From Paenibacillus eucommiae (lineage in GTDB: Bacteria > Bacillota > Bacilli > Paenibacillales > NBRC-103111): a DNA stretch of 64,000 bases. Position numbers and translations under genes: made by a program. The notes below the pieces were generated by a model, which was not told the origin of the DNA, made no database searches, and was given only the letters and a program-made list of their open reading frames with translations. The stretch lies in assembly GCF_017874215.1 (NCBI RefSeq), contig NZ_JAGGLB010000010.1, forward strand, positions 186,001 to 250,000, given 5' to 3'. This document shows positions 27,428-36,675 of this stretch, piece after piece (positions within the stretch are counted from its first letter, which is position 1; each line of letters opens with the position of its first letter).

Positions 27428-28339
27428 ATGGCGAACCCTTTAACAGAAAAAGAAGTCAATCAGTTACTTCAATTATTGACTGACGAGCAGCGCAAATATC
27501 TTGAGAATTACATGAAACAAAGCAAAAAGAGCAAGTGGCTGGAAAATTTAGCAAAGAAAAAAGGATATGTCCTGCAAAAGGACCTATCTATTGAAGATGC
27601 GTGGAATACATTGAATGACTGGGAATTAGAAGACGTCTTAGACGGAGGATACGGACTGCGCCCCTATAAATGTGAGTGTGGGATGCCACTTCGTTTCTGT
27701 TATATTGTACGTCATCGTGCAGAGAACAAAATGTACCGTTTGGGTGAGACATGTCTCGAAAATTACACAATGCTCTCCTCTGATCTGATCCAAGATATTA
27801 CGAAGGGGTTTCATAAAATTGATCTGGAACGTGATGACATTCTCATCAAATATGCGCAAGAATGGACCTATCCAACAGATTATGAAGGGCTAGTATTACC
27901 TGAACCTTTTCAAAAACAAGTACACATTGGCTTGCCTCTTTCTAAAGCACAGATGAAAAAAATCGAACGGCTTTTCAAACACGATTTGATACGAATACGC
28001 AAAGAAAAAAAATTCGAAAAAATAATCCAGCAGAGAAGAAAATCTGACTATATTCAGACTCCTTCCCAACAGGCCAAACCGGCAGCAAGAAACGAATCCA
28101 TTACGTATGACCGGCTTATTCAAAATCATTTAGAACAATTGAAGCAAATTATGAAGCATGAAAATAATATCAGCAATCCTGAAATGAAAGCTACATGGAA
28201 AAATGTTCAACAGATGGTCTTACTTTTAAAACAGGAAGAACAGGAAAAACAAAAAGAACAGGAAGAACAAGAACATTTCGACTACTCCAAGTTTTTAGTG
28301 CAGCTATTTGATTTGTTGTATCACTTGAAGCTTTATTAG
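27428..28339 (+). CDS. Unknown protein with a CxC-type zinc-binding-like segment (DUF3895-like)
   Basis: The 303-residue protein has an acidic/basic helical N-terminus. A conserved-looking core around residues 75-140 (YKCECGMPLRFCYIV, RLGETCLENYT) holds Cys residues that could bind zinc. The C-terminal half is a charged coiled coil rich in Lys/Glu/Gln (QEEQEKQKEQEEQE). From memory it resembles DUF3895 proteins of Bacillales; this is not certain. Start ATG after AAGGAAAG. It is a single gene convergent with the exopolysaccharide operon, flanked upstream by the intergenic repeat. Confidence 0.6.
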   Translation: MANPLTEKEVNQLLQLLTDEQRKYLENYMKQSKKSKWLENLAKKKGYVLQKDLSIEDAWNTLNDWELEDVLDGGYGLRPYKCECGMPLRFCYIVRHRAENKMYRLGETCLENYTMLSSDLIQDITKGFHKIDLERDDILIKYAQEWTYPTDYEGLVLPEPFQKQVHIGLPLSKAQMKKIERLFKHDLIRIRKEKKFEKIIQQRRKSDYIQTPSQQAKPAARNESITYDRLIQNHLEQLKQIMKHENNISNPEMKATWKNVQQMVLLLKQEEQEKQKEQEEQEHFDYSKFLVQLFDLLYHLKLY

Positions 28340-28367
28340 TTCAAAAAGCTATTAGTTCAATAAGCTA

Positions 28368-29483
28368 TTACTCCAAACGCTTTAAATATTCAAGCATTCC
28401 GTCCTGCATACCCCCAAGCCTCCATAGGGCAATATTACTGTATCCTGCCTGCCGGGCAGTTTCAATCCACCCGGCTAGAGTGATGTCATCTGCGTACCAG
28501 ACCGTATGCTTGCTCTTGTCTTCTGCCATGTAACTGAAACGGACACTGCCGCTTGCTGTATCCCGCTGTGGACTGTCTAAGCTTTTCTGCGACAGCTCGG
28601 CTGCCTGCTTTTCTGTCAGTGCCGCGGCCTTGCCATCCTTATTCCATTCGAAGCCTCCCAAAGCAAAAGCTATGTAAGGCTCTCCGGGTATGGGGTCCAT
28701 TCTGTCAGCCAGTTCAGCAATAAAAGCATGATCCGCTTTCGGTCCTGGACCACTGTGAGTCCCGTACAGATTGTAGGCCATCATCACATACGAAGGTCCT
28801 TCGGGCAGTGATAACTTGTTAATAGGAGTCCGCGGCTCCAACACAATCCGGAGCGATTTACCGATCACATCGAGTCTTTGATACAATTCAGCATAAAAGA
28901 GCAGCACCTGCTCCCAATCGTCATCCGCTATCTTTTCATAATCGATTTCAATCCCATCATATCCGTCCGTGTCAGCCCTGGCCAGAATTTCATCGATATG
29001 CCTTTTGCGGCTCTCGGTTGTAGACATCAGCCTGGTTATTAACGCTGAATCCTTCTGAACCGCTTTGCCATTCTGATCATACCTGTCGTTTACAAGAGTC
29101 AGATAGCGCTTGGCAGCTCCCATTTGGCTGCGCGTCTCTGAAATCAAAGGCTGCGCCTGATTAAATGCCTCTGTGAAATAAAGACTGTCCGTATGATCAA
29201 AATAGGCCGCAAACACCTGCAGGCTGTTCAGGCTTGGATAGATCGCCTGGAGATCTTCAAGACCAGTCTGCCACTGCCAGTCAACTAGCCAGGCCGAAAG
29301 CTCCACCGGCGCCATGGGCTCCTTGTCCTTCCCCCTCCCATTTCCCTGATCCCCAGCGTAAAATTTAATGCCATATACGATCACACAAATGAGGACGAGA
29401 ACGGCAGCAACGGCAAGCACAGCTTTTTCTTTTCCGGACGTTTTGCCTTGCCTTTTGGACTTATGCGTTTCAGACCTGTTCAC
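28368..29483 (-). CDS. Membrane-anchored glycoside hydrolase family 18 protein
   Basis: An N-terminal membrane anchor (VLAVAAVLVLICVIVYGIKF) precedes an extracellular GH18 domain with the catalytic DGYDGIEIDYE motif (DxxDxDxE type, Glu as acid) and later barrel strands (YVMMAYNLYGTHSGPG, YSNIALWRLGGM). GH18 enzymes cut beta-1,4 linkages next to N-acetylhexosamine. The GTG at 29483 is taken as the start because GAGGAGG lies 9 bp before it; the open frame begins at a TTG at 29510 that overlaps that site. As the last gene of exopolysaccharide operon A, it probably trims the amino-sugar polymer or frees it from the cell. Confidence 0.82.
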   Translation of the reverse strand: MNRSETHKSKRQGKTSGKEKAVLAVAAVLVLICVIVYGIKFYAGDQGNGRGKDKEPMAPVELSAWLVDWQWQTGLEDLQAIYPSLNSLQVFAAYFDHTDSLYFTEAFNQAQPLISETRSQMGAAKRYLTLVNDRYDQNGKAVQKDSALITRLMSTTESRKRHIDEILARADTDGYDGIEIDYEKIADDDWEQVLLFYAELYQRLDVIGKSLRIVLEPRTPINKLSLPEGPSYVMMAYNLYGTHSGPGPKADHAFIAELADRMDPIPGEPYIAFALGGFEWNKDGKAAALTEKQAAELSQKSLDSPQRDTASGSVRFSYMAEDKSKHTVWYADDITLAGWIETARQAGYSNIALWRLGGMQDGMLEYLKRLE

Positions 29484-29517
29484 TTTATTAATCCTCCTCA
29501 ATTCCTTCAAGGATAGA

Positions 29518-31221
29518 CTAGAACAGCTCTATCGCCCTGTTGATCGTTGAATTGATCATTTCCCTCACTTTACTGACAGTCCATTGGAACGCATTGTAGC
29601 CATTATTATACAACAGGGCTTCTTTACCTCCTGCCTGGTCTATAGATTCAATCTTAATATCAGCAAACACACCATCATAGATATCATCTTTAGGATTCAT
29701 TTCACTGTACGCAGATTCCAGCGCCACTCCACCGGCTGTCAGCGAATCTGCTATTGGCGAATTTTCCATCCATACAGCCTTATCCACCCGAAGCGTAAAT
29801 TGATTCCCCTTCACAACCATTTCCAAGTTCCTGGTCTGCTGAATATTGATGGGATACGTGCCCTCTTCGGTCTGGCCTTCAAGTGCATTTAATTCCTGCG
29901 AAAATAGGGTCTCAACTTGATTTCCAGGCGTTTTTTGTTCAACGATGATCTCATTATTCAGGAGGGAAACCCTTAGGAAGGAATCCTGCCGGGTATCATA
30001 GCGAACGTATACCGACTGTTTTCCCACCACATTGCCGCTTAACTTCGCGCTAAGCTTCATATCGGTATAGGCGTCACTATCTTTAAGGTACAGCAGGCCA
30101 TTGTCGGAAGATGGAGATGTCAGGACGATTTTATTATCTATAAACTCCGCCGCGCCGTCCATCAGAGCCCATTTCCCGGCATTCTTCCTATTGCCAACCA
30201 CAAATTTCATCAGCTCGCCAGTATCTTTCCCTATTTTCATCAGCAGGTGATTGGTGTACCAATAGGGCGCCGCCTGAACCCTGGTCAGATCATACAAGTT
30301 CTGCTCACTGTCATTAAAGGCATTCTTATCACGGTTAAAATGGATCTTGAACATATCCTGTATGTTTCGGTTATTCACATCGGCAACCAGGCGGGGCATC
30401 CCATCATTTAGCGAGTTTGCATGCATAATCATGTAGACCGGCGGGACAAACCCCAGCTTCTGGGTGTAGATGTCCCTCATCATCGCATAATCCCCGTTTA
30501 CCCGAGCCTCCATCTCAGTACGGTTTTCTGAGGGTACCTTATCTTCATCCCGGATAAAATCCATCAAATAGTGGTTATAGGAGGCTGCGCTATCTTTGTC
30601 CTGAAATTCAGCCTCATCCTTCACTCCAATAAAAGCATTGTTTTTGTCGAAAATATTAATGTAAGTCAGTCGATACCCGTTGCTCCCCAGCTCCCAGTAG
30701 CCGTTTTTGATCATTTTCAATAGTTCCTTCGGCTGCAGGAATTTGGACTCCCTGGTGTTGCCCAGCTTGTTGGCATAGGAAAGAATAGTTGCCTTATAGT
30801 TATATTTCTCCAAGATCGGCTGAGCAAACAGACTGGAATCATTGCGGCCATCCTCGAAGGATAGAAAGAGCGCTTTTTCCGGAAGTGCTTGTCGACTATT
30901 GTAGAAATTCAAAATATCCTGTTGAGAAATAGTTCGATATCCCTGATTATGAAGAGCCTTAAGATGCTGCCTGAGCTGATTTTTGGCTATTAATCGGGGA
31001 GTTCCGGATAGACCCACGCCGAAGTAGGATACGGCAATAAAGCCTTGCCTGTTATCCCACTGCGCTTTGTCTGGCTCCTCATATTTTTTAATGTCAAATA
31101 CAGCTAGAAAAACAAGCACCGCCAAAACAAACAGAACCACACTCTGCACAACGGTTTTGATTTTTTTATTAAAATTTTTCACATGATAATCAAGGGCGGT
31201 GCTCCGCTTTTTGTTCCTCAT
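29518..31221 (-). CDS. Membrane-anchored NodB-like protein with degenerate active site and C-terminal beta-sandwich
   Basis: The protein has one membrane helix near residues 23-43. A polysaccharide-deacetylase-like domain follows (IAVSYFGVG, ALFLSFEDGRND, ILEKYNYKATIL, WELGSNGYRLTY). The catalytic TFDDG motif reads SFEDG, and the metal HxxxH motif is replaced by NGYRLTY, so deacetylase activity is doubtful. Residues from about 350 form a beta-sandwich resembling concanavalin-like or glucan-binding domains. The likely role is polymer binding or export guidance rather than catalysis. It lies between the PilZ-glycosyltransferase and GH18 genes, with short gaps. Confidence 0.7.
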   Translation of the reverse strand: MRNKKRSTALDYHVKNFNKKIKTVVQSVVLFVLAVLVFLAVFDIKKYEEPDKAQWDNRQGFIAVSYFGVGLSGTPRLIAKNQLRQHLKALHNQGYRTISQQDILNFYNSRQALPEKALFLSFEDGRNDSSLFAQPILEKYNYKATILSYANKLGNTRESKFLQPKELLKMIKNGYWELGSNGYRLTYINIFDKNNAFIGVKDEAEFQDKDSAASYNHYLMDFIRDEDKVPSENRTEMEARVNGDYAMMRDIYTQKLGFVPPVYMIMHANSLNDGMPRLVADVNNRNIQDMFKIHFNRDKNAFNDSEQNLYDLTRVQAAPYWYTNHLLMKIGKDTGELMKFVVGNRKNAGKWALMDGAAEFIDNKIVLTSPSSDNGLLYLKDSDAYTDMKLSAKLSGNVVGKQSVYVRYDTRQDSFLRVSLLNNEIIVEQKTPGNQVETLFSQELNALEGQTEEGTYPINIQQTRNLEMVVKGNQFTLRVDKAVWMENSPIADSLTAGGVALESAYSEMNPKDDIYDGVFADIKIESIDQAGGKEALLYNNGYNAFQWTVSKVREMINSTINRAIELF

Positions 31222-31256
31222 TCAGCCATCCCTCACCCTCCGGCAGATCGTTGATC

Positions 31257-33140
31257 TCAAAAAGGCAGTCCTATTTTGTTTTTTTGCTTTTTTTGCTTTC
31301 TTTGTGTCTTTTTGTTCTGTGCCTCTATATCCTGCGGCGTATCTCTCGTCCCCCAAGTCGACTTCCAGAAGGTTACCCAGGCTACAGGCATTTGCCACAG
31401 CAGCACTGCCTCATAGAACACGCAGAACACCATACCAAATATCCACAGCTTGCTCTTGCGAAACAACAGATGGGCCAGGCTCATAAGCATTGACATCAAT
31501 AAAAGCCCCATCAAAAAAGTGCCCGGAAATATATGGTATACCAAAGGAACATAGACCAGATTGTATAGCACGACTATTGGAGCAGCAATGGGAACAATGA
31601 GACCAATATAAAAGTATAGGGCCATGAAGGGCTCTTTACGCCATATAAAAGCTCCTGCCCTTAACGATTCCCGAAGCCAGGAACGCTTCCATCTCATCTG
31701 CTGCTTTAAGAAAACGTCAAGGCGTGAAGGTACAATAGTGGAGCAAATCGCCGCATCCTGATAGCCCGTACGATGGGTTTTCAAAATAAAGTTCGTCATA
31801 CTCCGGTCATCGCCGAAGGTCGCAGGCTGTCCGAGGAACTTCTGGTCCAGCCATGCCTGGGCATGCTTTAGCACTAAATCCTTACGATAGCAGGACAAGG
31901 GCCCTGACAAGCAGGTCACACTATCAAACCACGATTCCGCCGCCTTCATAATTCGAAATGCAATATAATAGCGGACCGTCTGCAGCTTTGTTATCGAATT
32001 CGTATATTTATTCTCAACATCAGTGCGTCCTGCCACGCCACCCATGAGCGGATCCTGAAAGGGCTGTACAAGATGCTTGATCGCTGTAGGCTCCAGGAAG
32101 CTGTCAGAATCGACGAAAACCACCAAATCATGCTTGGCCATCTCCACCCCTTTGACCAAAGCTACCCGCTTCCCGCCATTTTCCGGCAGTACATACATGC
32201 GCAAACGTTCCTTGGTGGAAAATCGTTCTGCCTCATTATGCAGCAGCGCCATCACCTTTTCTATTTGCTCTACAGATTTATCTGTTGAGCGGTCATCCAC
32301 CACAATAACTTCCAGCTTGTCTAACGGGTAATCCTGATTCATACAGCTGAGTACCGTTCTATGAATCCACTCTTCCTCATTGAAGCATGGGATAATAATA
32401 GTCACACCGGGCGTGTAGTCGGGATTCACAGGCACATCTCTATACAAAGCCCCGTACAAATAACGGGACAGCAAGAATGCAGCAGCTGTAATACTGTATA
32501 AATATAAGAGCGAATTATACTTAAAGTAGATCACACTCTCAACGCGCATAAGCATAATAATCGCAACCGCCACAAGCAGCAGACTGCTTGCCATGTATAC
32601 GGAATAGCCCCAGCGTTTTTTCTGAAAATAGCTGGGGAGGGATTTTTCAAATTCGAAAGCCACCATCAGCTTTTCACTGTCTTCACTTTGACGGGTGAAG
32701 GCCCGGACCAAGGTACCGTCTATCTTCACCTTAGACTCAAATCCTTCCGGCATCGTGCCGGAGGGAATTTCAAACCTGATATGATACTGCAGCCCTGCTT
32801 TGAAGCTGCTGCTATCGTTATGTTCAAGCTCAACCAAGATCCCCGTCGAGGATATATCAACAGCTCTTCCTTTGATCTCGGACTTTTTCGACGCTCTCAT
32901 CCCTACGAGCCATACGTCAAAATCGGCCACATACCTTAAGCTGAGCATCTGCATGTTTTGAAGATATTCCAAATCTGCTTCGGCTTTATCTGGCTCTATG
33001 CCTTTAATTCCTCTTCGGTCGGCCGTCATCCTGATTTGCTCGGGATCCGGCACATTGGAAAGTGTACGTCTATCCTTCCTTAAGCTGGACAGCACCTCTT
33101 CTATCTTCTTCTTTTCTTTTGCCACGGCTGTAGTCTCCAT
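31257..33140 (-). CDS. PilZ-domain/family 2 glycosyltransferase fusion: c-di-GMP-controlled polysaccharide synthase
   Basis: A PilZ-like domain (about residues 60-175) has the DxSxxG motif as DISSTG. The preceding arginine motif is degenerate (RYVAD rather than RxxxR). Two membrane helices follow. The GT2 synthase has VVDDRSTDKS, the DxD-type FVDSDSFLEP, GDDRSMTN at the acceptor site and QQMRW (QxxRW). Further C-terminal helices make a pore like BcsA/Alg8. The ATG at 33140 lies 7 nt after the dehydrogenase stop; the frame upstream to 33182 overlaps that gene. The probable job is to polymerise and export a uronic or amino-sugar polymer when c-di-GMP is high. Confidence 0.85.
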   Translation of the reverse strand: METTAVAKEKKKIEEVLSSLRKDRRTLSNVPDPEQIRMTADRRGIKGIEPDKAEADLEYLQNMQMLSLRYVADFDVWLVGMRASKKSEIKGRAVDISSTGILVELEHNDSSSFKAGLQYHIRFEIPSGTMPEGFESKVKIDGTLVRAFTRQSEDSEKLMVAFEFEKSLPSYFQKKRWGYSVYMASSLLLVAVAIIMLMRVESVIYFKYNSLLYLYSITAAAFLLSRYLYGALYRDVPVNPDYTPGVTIIIPCFNEEEWIHRTVLSCMNQDYPLDKLEVIVVDDRSTDKSVEQIEKVMALLHNEAERFSTKERLRMYVLPENGGKRVALVKGVEMAKHDLVVFVDSDSFLEPTAIKHLVQPFQDPLMGGVAGRTDVENKYTNSITKLQTVRYYIAFRIMKAAESWFDSVTCLSGPLSCYRKDLVLKHAQAWLDQKFLGQPATFGDDRSMTNFILKTHRTGYQDAAICSTIVPSRLDVFLKQQMRWKRSWLRESLRAGAFIWRKEPFMALYFYIGLIVPIAAPIVVLYNLVYVPLVYHIFPGTFLMGLLLMSMLMSLAHLLFRKSKLWIFGMVFCVFYEAVLLWQMPVAWVTFWKSTWGTRDTPQDIEAQNKKTQRKQKKQKNKIGLPF

Positions 33141-33147
33141 TCTATGA

Positions 33148-34461
33148 TTACAGGCTCCAGTAATAATACCCGTTATTCTCAAATTCGGACCTACTGTAGA
33201 TTCCTTTAATATCTATCATAATTTTAATGCTATTTTTACTATGTCTACTATAAAGCTTATCGAAATCCTCAACACCCATCTCAGTGAAACGGCTATGGGG
33301 AACTGCGACAACAACTACACTCAAGTCCTTCAGAGACGATAATTCAGAAAGCTCTATCCCATACTCTTCGTAAACCTGCTCAGCATTCACTACAGGATCA
33401 GCTACGAGTGTAGTAATTCCATAATCCCTTAGCTCGTATATAATATCAGTCACCTTAGTGTTTCGGAAATCTGCACAATTTTCTTTATATGAAAGGCCCA
33501 GGAAGCCAATTTTGACATTCTTAATGTCTTCTTTCAGTTTAAAGACGCTTTTGATAATCTGCTGGGCAACATACTTGCCCATGCCATCGTTAATATGCCG
33601 GCCTGCAAGAATTATTTTGGAATGATATCCGGTATTCTCCGCTTTATAAGTCAGATAGTAAGGGTCAATGCCGATGCAGTGCCCTCCCACAAGCCCGGGT
33701 GTGAAATTCAGGAAGTTCCATTTGGTGCCTGCTGCCCGCAAAACGGCCTTGGTATCTATCCCCATATTGTTAAACAGCATGGACAGCTCGTTCATAAAAG
33801 CAATATTGATATCCCGCTGTGCATTCTCAATGACCTTGGCAGCTTCAGCAATCTTGATACTCTCAGCTCTGTGTACGCCCGCCTCGATGATCAGCTCGTA
33901 CAGACTGGCTATAATCTCAAGTGTTTCCTCATCTATGGCAGAGACGATTTTAACGATATTTTCCAGGCGATGTACTTGATCACCCGGATTGATCCTTTCA
34001 GGAGAATAGCCGACTTTGAAGTCGCTTCCGCATTTCAGTCCTGATTCCGCCTCCAGAATAGGCACACAGATGTCCTCCGTAACCCCTGGATAAACGGTCG
34101 ATTCGTATACCACCACAGCACCCTTGCGTAAGCTTTTCCCAACGCTCCTGCTGGCATTTATTACAAATTGCAAATCCGGCACCTTGTCGGGCTGGACAGG
34201 CGTAGGGACGGCTATGATGAAAAAAATGGCTTCCATTAACCTGGCTTCATCAGAAGTAAATGCTACAGTACAGTCTCTTAAGGAATCATCCCCAAATGGA
34301 TCTATCCCCCGTTTATATCCTTCCAGCTTTTTGCTGTTGACATCAAAGCCTATGACCTTAACCTTTTTGGAAAAGGCTGCAGCCAAGGGAAGTCCCACGT
34401 ACCCCATGCCGATTACAGCCAGCTTATCCTGCTTGTCTACTAATCTTTGGTATACATTCAC
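33148..34461 (-). CDS. Nucleotide-sugar 6-dehydrogenase, UDP-N-acetylhexosamine type (TviB/WbpO-like)
   Basis: The 437-residue enzyme has the NAD motif VIGMGYVGLPLAAAF, a substrate loop YESTVYPGVTED and the catalytic-Cys segment GLVGGHCIGIDPYYLTYKA. The HCIGIDPYYL form is typical of UDP-GlcNAc/GalNAc/ManNAc dehydrogenases rather than UDP-glucose dehydrogenases. It should make UDP-N-acetylhexosaminuronic acid in the cytoplasm by two NAD-linked oxidations. It is placed directly before the synthase gene and probably supplies its donor. Sugar identity is inferred from one motif. Confidence 0.85.
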   Translation of the reverse strand: MNVYQRLVDKQDKLAVIGMGYVGLPLAAAFSKKVKVIGFDVNSKKLEGYKRGIDPFGDDSLRDCTVAFTSDEARLMEAIFFIIAVPTPVQPDKVPDLQFVINASRSVGKSLRKGAVVVYESTVYPGVTEDICVPILEAESGLKCGSDFKVGYSPERINPGDQVHRLENIVKIVSAIDEETLEIIASLYELIIEAGVHRAESIKIAEAAKVIENAQRDINIAFMNELSMLFNNMGIDTKAVLRAAGTKWNFLNFTPGLVGGHCIGIDPYYLTYKAENTGYHSKIILAGRHINDGMGKYVAQQIIKSVFKLKEDIKNVKIGFLGLSYKENCADFRNTKVTDIIYELRDYGITTLVADPVVNAEQVYEEYGIELSELSSLKDLSVVVVAVPHSRFTEMGVEDFDKLYSRHSKNSIKIMIDIKGIYSRSEFENNGYYYWSL

Positions 34462-34485
34462 AATCCTTCAGCTCCGCCCTCTGAT

Positions 34486-35958
34486 TTACGGCTCCATACC
34501 TAGCAGCTTCGACATCGTCACAAAGGTATACCCTTTGCTTTTCAAGCCTTCAATTGCAGCGGGCAGCGCCTCTATGGTGTGGATATCATCCAGCATGTGA
34601 AGCAGGATTACACTCCCGTTTTCTGTGTTTTCAATAATCTCTCTAACGATGTCCTCTGCCTTCTTGCTTGTGTCCCAGTCATAGGTCGTCACATCGTACA
34701 TGGCAATAGTCCGGTAGCCCGTCGCAGCAACGGCTTGCGCGGATGCTTCGTCAAAAGCGCCCGTTGGCGGTCTGAACAGCATAGCAGGCTTCTGCTGAAT
34801 AGCTTCCGTAATGATCTGATGAGCCTTAACTACCTCGTCCTGAAGCTGCTCAGGAGTTAAAGTCGTTATGACGGGATGACTGTAAGTATGATTGGCGACC
34901 TCATGTCCCGCTTCCAAAATGGCCCTTGCCAAATTAGGATTTTTCTCAGGACCGTTAGCCCGTAAAAAAAACGAGGATTTAATGCTGTACTGCTCTAAAA
35001 TATCCAATATCTTCGTTACCGTATAATCTGTACCCCAATCGTCAAATGTGAGGGAAATCTCTTTTTTGTCGCCATTTCCTTTATACACAAGATCGTATTC
35101 CGCTTTCTTAAAATCCGGGTTGATTTGTGCAGCATCATATCCAGGTATCGTTTCCAAAGGCTTTCGCTCGCTTCCGATTGCCACCAGCTTGCTTAGCGGT
35201 ATAAGCTTGTATCCGACTTCGGAGACGGCTTTAGCTATAATCGCAATATCTGCTACCACCTGTGGGTTATCCTCCGTATTTAAAGCGATAATGCCGCCAC
35301 GGGTTACATGCTTTCTCACAAAGCCGCTTACCACCTGCGAGCTGTCTTTATGCCAGTCCTGAAGATTCAAGCTATATGAAATAACAGCCTCTAGTCCGCA
35401 TTGCGCAGCAGCAAGGCGAATATCATCGTTAAAAGCACCGGATCTCGTTCTTACATATCTGGGCTTAACTCCTGTTTCTTTTTCAATAATCTGGCTGGTT
35501 CTTTGAATTTTTTTGTGAGCCTCTTGATAGCTGACCTGGGTCAAATCTGCTCTATTTAATGTATTATTCTCTACATCATGGCCTCTGGCAACAATTTCTC
35601 TGGCAATTTCCGGCTCTTCCGCAACCCTGTTTCCTGGAAGAAAGAATGTAGCCTTGATGTGATACTTATCCAGCTCGTCCAGCAGCTCATTCATGGTTTT
35701 GTCATCTCCCATACCATTAAAGGTGAGCGTCAAAACCTTCTGGGCCGTATATACGAAAGAAACCGCCTTGCTTTTCTCCCCCGCATATACCTCTCCTCCA
35801 GCTCCCTCCTCCGCTGTGACCGCAGGCCCGCTTTTCTCTACATCCTTGCCACCCTGTAAAATACTGCAGCCCGTTAAAAAGAAAACCAGCAGCAAAGCTA
35901 TAAGACTCAATTGCCACTTGTGCATTCCAGCTTTCACAATTGCCAACTTTATTTTCAT
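34486..35958 (-). CDS. Exported lipoprotein with two tandem NodB polysaccharide-deacetylase domains
   Basis: The signal peptide ends in a lipobox (FLTGC). The first NodB domain (about 65-260) is degenerate: LTFNGMGDD for TFDDG and NTLNR for HTxxH. The second (about 290-485) is intact, with LTFDDWGTD, NHTYSH, RPPTGAFDE and VILLHML, so it should be an active metal-dependent N-deacetylase. It heads operon A. Start is uncertain: the ATG at 35958 is only just after AAGGAG, and TTG, GTG or ATG codons within the next 12 codons are plausible; the ATG at residue 12 gives a normal signal peptide. It likely deacetylates N-acetyl groups of the new polymer. Confidence 0.85.
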   Translation of the reverse strand: MKIKLAIVKAGMHKWQLSLIALLLVFFLTGCSILQGGKDVEKSGPAVTAEEGAGGEVYAGEKSKAVSFVYTAQKVLTLTFNGMGDDKTMNELLDELDKYHIKATFFLPGNRVAEEPEIAREIVARGHDVENNTLNRADLTQVSYQEAHKKIQRTSQIIEKETGVKPRYVRTRSGAFNDDIRLAAAQCGLEAVISYSLNLQDWHKDSSQVVSGFVRKHVTRGGIIALNTEDNPQVVADIAIIAKAVSEVGYKLIPLSKLVAIGSERKPLETIPGYDAAQINPDFKKAEYDLVYKGNGDKKEISLTFDDWGTDYTVTKILDILEQYSIKSSFFLRANGPEKNPNLARAILEAGHEVANHTYSHPVITTLTPEQLQDEVVKAHQIITEAIQQKPAMLFRPPTGAFDEASAQAVAATGYRTIAMYDVTTYDWDTSKKAEDIVREIIENTENGSVILLHMLDDIHTIEALPAAIEGLKSKGYTFVTMSKLLGMEP

Positions 35959-36197
35959 CTCCTTTTGAAAGCCAAAAAAATGTCGTTTTACAGCTTGAAA
36001 ATGTAAGAAAATACAAAAAAAGTATCGTTGTAAGTATTACCAAACAACAAAAAGGAGCGTCAGACGCAAATCTAGTATATCAACGAAATGCTCAATTTGC
36101 TAGAGACTCTGACCCCAAATTATGTCTGTGCTAATGGGTTATTGTATGTAGAGACGGTATGCTTCCTTTGGTGAAAAACCATCCATGATGTTCGTAG

Positions 36198-36490
36198 CCG
36201 AAAGCTCAAACGGACTGCAATCAAGGTTTTCTCTTGATTAGAGGGGATTTCCTGGCAGTTGCAGGCTCTGGGGATGAAGAGTGCGAGATGAACTGCACTT
36301 TAGGGATGTTTTTCATCGCTAAAGGCAGGTGGGCATGTCCACATAGGTACTTTAACGATGAAAAACATCGTTAAAGTACCTTTTATACACCCAGAAAGGC
36401 CATCCGGCCTCTTTTAACGATGAAAATCATCGTTAACGTGACTGATTGACTGGGAATTCTTCCTTTAACGATGAAAAACATCGTTAAGTC
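36198..36490. repeat. Modular intergenic repeat, copy 2
   Basis: This copy lacks the left palindrome. It starts in the AAGCTCAAACGGAC module, continues with GAGGGGATTTCC, and ends with four hairpins. The second hairpin is the most perfect in the window: GGTACTTTAACGATG, AAAAA, then its exact complement, 36346-36380. The remaining part of the 35959-36675 gap shows no gene. Confidence 0.85.
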
Positions 36491-36675
36491 AAGCACACGC
36501 TCCATTCGGGGAAGGCGGGCTGCTACATTTGCTATATCTGCTACGGGATTGCTCTTTCAACCTGGATTGCTTATTCGCTACAGGCTTCCACCATAGATAT
36601 ACCTTCCATGCAAGTTCATCGGAAATAAGCCTCCCTAGCCGGGAGGCCTATTCAGTCTTCCTACATTAAACACCA

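Noticed and set aside
35959..36180. c-di-GMP riboswitch in front of exopolysaccharide operon A
   Set aside because: I could not find the conserved core of either known c-di-GMP riboswitch class in the leaders of operon A or B.
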